Part shown: positions 5,072 to 7,878 of the stretch, piece by piece
Layout: each line of letters opens with the position of its first letter
Position numbering within the stretch: the stretch's first letter is position 1
Source of the DNA: Pseudomonadota bacterium
GTDB taxonomy: Bacteria > Pseudomonadota > Gammaproteobacteria > Burkholderiales > Rhodocyclaceae
DNA: 7,878 nucleotides
Reading direction: 5' to 3'
NCBI GenBank assembly: GCA_030917225.1
Contig: JAUPVD010000388.1
Location: 1-7,878 of the forward strand
Translations under genes and position numbers: made by a program
The notes under the pieces: generated by a model
The model's input: the letters and a program-made list of their open reading frames with translations, nothing else
Told to the model about the DNA's origin: nothing
Database searches by the model: none

Positions 5072-5077
5072 ATATTC

Positions 5078-5446
5078 GTGATCCCCATCGACCTTTTTTC
5101 GCACAACGCCGAAACCCACCACGTCGACGCAGGCGCCTATCTGTTTCGTGAGGGCGACCCCGGCGGGCTGATGTATGTGCTCAACACCGGCTCGGCCGAA
5201 GTGCTGGTCGGCGGCCGCGTCGTTGAAACGCTGGCGCATGGCAGCATCGTCGGTGAAATGAGCCTGGTTTCGCCCGGGCCGCATTCGGCCAGCATCCGGG
5301 CGATCTCTGAATGCAGCTTCGTCGCCGTCGACGAGAAGCGCTTTCACTTCCTCGTGCAGCAGACGCCGTTCTTCGCCACCCAGGTGATGCGCGTCATGGC
5401 CGAGCGCCTGCGCGAAACCGACAGGCTGCTCGCTGCCGAACGCTGA
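5078..5446 (+). CDS. Stand-alone cyclic-nucleotide-binding-domain protein (Crp-like sensor fold without DNA-binding domain)
   Basis: A 122-aa cytoplasmic protein made of a single cNMP-binding beta-roll. Seen in order: FREGDPGGLMYVLNTGSAEV (23-42), the beta strand GGRVVETLAHGSIVGE (45-60), MSLVSPGPHSASIRAI in the phosphate-binding-cassette position, then FVAVDEKRFHFLVQQTPFF and a C-terminal helix ending RETDRLLAAER. Crp/Fnr proteins carry an extra helix-turn-helix of about 80 residues that is absent here. The cassette Gly-Glu is present (G59, E60), but the Arg that normally holds the cyclic phosphate is replaced by H69. Classical cAMP binding is therefore uncertain. It starts with GTG behind a strong ribosome site, 17 bp after the MerR gene, so the two are probably cotranscribed. 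It may act as a protein-interaction or small-molecule sensor; no function is assigned. It ends 3 bp from the convergent RND gene. Confidence 0.9.
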   Translation: MIPIDLFSHNAETHHVDAGAYLFREGDPGGLMYVLNTGSAEVLVGGRVVETLAHGSIVGEMSLVSPGPHSASIRAISECSFVAVDEKRFHFLVQQTPFFATQVMRVMAERLRETDRLLAAER

Positions 5447-5449
5447 TCC

Positions 5450-7878
5450 TCAGCCCGGCTTGCCGAGCCGACGCCGCATGGCCGTGATGAAGTCGTCGAC
5501 ATAGCTGAAGACGACCGGGATCACCAGCAGACTCAGGAAGGTCGAGGTAATCAGGCCGCCGATGACGACAATCGCCATCGGCGCACGGAAGCTCGGATCG
5601 GCGCCAATGCCCAGCGCGATCGGCATCATGCCGGCACCCATGGCCACCGTTGTCATCACGATCGGCCGCGCCCGCTTGCGGCAGGCATCAAGCAGCGCCT
5701 CCCAGCGGCTCAGGCCGGGCTTTCCGTCCACGCCGCGACGGGCGAGGATGACGTAATCAATCAGCAGGATCGAATTCTTGGTGGCAATGCCCATCAACAT
5801 GATCAGGCCGATCATCGAGGGCATGGACAGCCCCTTTTGCGCCACGAACAAGGCCAGGAAAGCGCCGGGCACCGACAGCACCAGCGCCGCCAGGATGGTC
5901 ACCGGCTGCACGAAATCCTTGAACAGCAGCACCAGCACGATGTAGATGCAGAGCACGCCAGTCGCCATGGCGATGCCGAAGCTGGCGAACAGTTCGCCCA
6001 TGGCCTCGGCGTCGCCGACCGTCGTCTGGATCACGCCGGGCGGCAGGTTCTTCAGGCTGGGCAGCGACAGCGCGGCCTTCTCGACCTCGCCGAGCGGCTG
6101 GCCGTTCAGCTCGATCTCGAAGTTGATGTTGCGCAGGCGATCGTAGCGGTCGATCTCGGCCGGGCCACCGCCGATGCTCACCGAGGCGATGTTGGCAAGC
6201 AGCACCGGCCCGTGCTTGCCGGGAACGGCCATGCGCTCGATCAGCGCGAGGTCGGTGCGCGCCTCCGGCGGCAGCTTGACGACGATGGGCACCTGCCGCT
6301 GCGACAGGTTGAGCTTGGCGAGCCCCTGGTCATAGTCGCCGGCGGTGGCGATGCGCAGCGTGTCGGCAATCGCCGCCGAGGTCACGCCAAGGTCGGCCAT
6401 GCGCGCGAAATCGGGCCGGATGACCAGCTCGGGGCGAACCAGGCTGGCGGTTGTCGTCACGTTACCAATACCGGAAATGCTGCGCAGCTCGCGCTCGACC
6501 TGCCGCGCATGCTCGGCCAGCAATGACCCGTTTTCGCTCGCCAGCACGAGGATGTACTTCTCGGCGCTGTTGCCGAGGCCGACCTTGATCTGTACCCCCG
6601 GAATCTCGGTCAGGGCCTCGCGCAGGCGCTGCTCGATCTGCTGCTTGGTGATACCGGGGCGGTCGTCGCGCGGCGTCAGGTTCAGGGTCAGCGTCGCCTT
6701 GCGCACCTCGGCCGCAGCCTGCGGCGCGAAAGGATCGCTGCCCGCCTTGCCGCCACCGATGGCGGTGTAGACGAGTTTCACGTTGGCATCGCGTTCGACG
6801 ATGCGTCTCGCCTGTTCGGCCGCGCCATGGGTTTCCCGGAAAGTGGCACCCGGCGGCAAGGACAGATAGACCTGCGTCTGCGACACATCATCCGGCGGCA
6901 GAAAACCGGTCGGCAGAAATGGCACCAGCGCGAACGAACCGAAGAAGAACACGCCTGCGGCAGCCAGCGTCGTCAGTCGGTGGCGCAGGCACCAGTCCGC
7001 CCAACCCTCGTACACCGTCAGCCAGCGCGGCGGGCGCTCCTCGGCCACCGGGCGCAGCAGGTAGGCGGCCATCATCGGCGTCAGCATGCGCGCCACGACC
7101 AGCGAGAAGAAAACGGCGATCGCCGCCGTCCACCCGAACTGGACGAAGAATTTTCCGGCCACACCGCTCATGAAGGCCGTCGGCAGGAAGACGGCGATCA
7201 AGGTGAAGGTGGTGGCGATGACCGCGAGGCCGATCTCGTCGGCGGCTTCCATCGCTGCCTGCAAGGGCGTCTTGCCCATGCGCAGGTGGCGCATGATGTT
7301 TTCGATCTCGACAATGGCGTCATCGACGAGGATGCCGACAACGAGCGACATCGACAGCAGCGTGACGACGTTGAGCGTAAAGCCCATCAGGTACATCGCC
7401 GCAAAGGTGGGAATCGCCGACAGCGGCAGCGCGGCAGCGGAAACGAAGGTAGCCCTGCCGTCGCGCAGGAACAGCCAGACCACCAGCACGGCCAGTGCTG
7501 CACCTTCGAGCAACAGCTTCATCGAACCTTCGTAATTCTCGATGACCGGGTCGACAAAGTTGAAGGCCTCGACGATCTCGATGTGCGGATGCTCCGCCTT
7601 GAGCTGCGCGAGCCGCGCACGGACATTGTCGGCCACTTCCACCTCGCCGGCACCGCGGCTGCGCGTGATCTCGAAGCCGACCACCGGCCGGCCATTGAGC
7701 AGTGCGGCGGTACGCTGCTCGCCGACGGTGTCGGTGACCGTTGCCAGATGGTCGAGACGAAGGCGACGGCCGTCGGACAGCACGATGTCCATCGCGGCGA
7801 GTTCGGCCGCCGTCTGCACCGTTCCGATGGTGCGCACCGACTGTTCGCTGCCACCGACATCGGTTCGACCACCGGAGG
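5450..7878 (-). CDS. HAE-1 (AcrB-like) multidrug efflux RND permease, 5' end outside window
   Basis: About 808 C-terminal residues of an inner-membrane proton/drug antiporter; roughly the first 230 residues are missing at the right edge. The frame stays open to the edge (last visible upstream residues SGGRTDVGGSEQSVRTIGTV), so the GTG at 7837 is internal, not a start. TM4 carries GILVDDAIVEIENI, with the paired Asp of the proton relay encoded at 7319-7324. TM10 carries GIATKNSILLIDY, with the partner Lys at 5777-5779. These match AcrB D407/D408/K940 and separate it from the metal-type pump at the left edge. Other RND landmarks are FLPTGFLPPDD after TM7, the second porter region, and the final helix SLLVIPVVFSYVDDF. 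The product ends MRRRLGKPG. It lies in a different transcription unit from the regulator genes and converges on them; any adaptor or channel genes would be further right. Substrate unknown. Confidence 0.95.
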   Translation of the reverse strand, partial: SGGRTDVGGSEQSVRTIGTVQTAAELAAMDIVLSDGRRLRLDHLATVTDTVGEQRTAALLNGRPVVGFEITRSRGAGEVEVADNVRARLAQLKAEHPHIEIVEAFNFVDPVIENYEGSMKLLLEGAALAVLVVWLFLRDGRATFVSAAALPLSAIPTFAAMYLMGFTLNVVTLLSMSLVVGILVDDAIVEIENIMRHLRMGKTPLQAAMEAADEIGLAVIATTFTLIAVFLPTAFMSGVAGKFFVQFGWTAAIAVFFSLVVARMLTPMMAAYLLRPVAEERPPRWLTVYEGWADWCLRHRLTTLAAAGVFFFGSFALVPFLPTGFLPPDDVSQTQVYLSLPPGATFRETHGAAEQARRIVERDANVKLVYTAIGGGKAGSDPFAPQAAAEVRKATLTLNLTPRDDRPGITKQQIEQRLREALTEIPGVQIKVGLGNSAEKYILVLASENGSLLAEHARQVERELRSISGIGNVTTTASLVRPELVIRPDFARMADLGVTSAAIADTLRIATAGDYDQGLAKLNLSQRQVPIVVKLPPEARTDLALIERMAVPGKHGPVLLANIASVSIGGGPAEIDRYDRLRNINFEIELNGQPLGEVEKAALSLPSLKNLPPGVIQTTVGDAEAMGELFASFGIAMATGVLCIYIVLVLLFKDFVQPVTILAALVLSVPGAFLALFVAQKGLSMPSMIGLIMLMGIATKNSILLIDYVILARRGVDGKPGLSRWEALLDACRKRARPIVMTTVAMGAGMMPIALGIGADPSFRAPMAIVVIGGLITSTFLSLLVIPVVFSYVDDFITAMRRRLGKPG

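Noticed and set aside
4700..5347. 215-codon minus-strand open frame over the regulator and cNMP-fold genes
   Set aside because: It is a shadow of two recognisable genes on the plus strand.
5837..6526. 229-codon plus-strand open frame inside the AcrB-like gene
   Set aside because: His/Gln/Arg-rich translation typical of the antisense of RND genes; no domain.
7835..7837. GTG as the start of the right-hand RND permease
   Set aside because: The frame continues upstream to the window edge with RND-like residues, and the protein would lack its whole first transmembrane helix and porter region.

Overview
The window reads as a chromosomal or genomic-island stretch from a GC-rich Gram-negative bacterium, most likely a betaproteobacterium of the Rhodocyclales/Burkholderiales type. 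The evidence is a CzcI-like protein, a PbrR/CadR-type MerR regulator, two RND efflux systems and generally high GC with clear Shine-Dalgarno sites. Taxonomy is inferred from gene families only.

Left part (1-4508, all minus strand): a metal-efflux gene run. Read in its own direction it is a cytoplasmic transglutaminase-like protein (4508-3762), a small Cys/His-rich CzcI-like periplasmic protein (3745-3380), a 158-bp gap with strong inverted repeats, a TolC/CzcC-type outer-membrane channel (3221-1917), a small membrane-anchored periplasmic protein of unknown function (about 1905-1327), a short periplasmic adaptor (1330-311), and the start of an HME-type (CzcA/CusA-like) RND pump that runs off the left edge (298-1). 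The last four genes are separated by 12 bp or less or overlap by 4 bp, so they should be one translationally coupled unit.

Centre (4509-5446): a divergent control region and two plus-strand genes. The 78-bp intergenic segment holds a MerR-type promoter facing left: TTGACC, a 19-bp spacer carrying an 8-5-8 dyad, and TTCAAT. It lies directly upstream of the transglutaminase gene. To the right is a Cd(II)/Pb(II)-responsive MerR regulator, apparently read from a leaderless mRNA, followed 17 bp later by a stand-alone cyclic-nucleotide-binding-fold protein that has no DNA-binding domain.

Right part (5450-7878, minus strand): the C-terminal roughly four fifths of an HAE-1/AcrB-type RND permease. 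It converges on the regulator operon with only 3 bp between stop codons. Its 5' end lies outside the window.

Working model (inference): Cd/Pb/Zn-type ions activate the MerR protein, which fires the leftward promoter. This induces the transglutaminase-like protein, CzcI and the CzcCBA-like efflux complex. The unusual parts are the transglutaminase-like gene in first position, the extra anchored protein that shares a GEGHDHG N-terminus with the adaptor, the possible SD-masking hairpin before the channel gene, and the cNMP-fold protein cotranscribed with the regulator. No RNA genes, insertion sequences, CRISPR arrays or convincing intrinsic terminators were seen.
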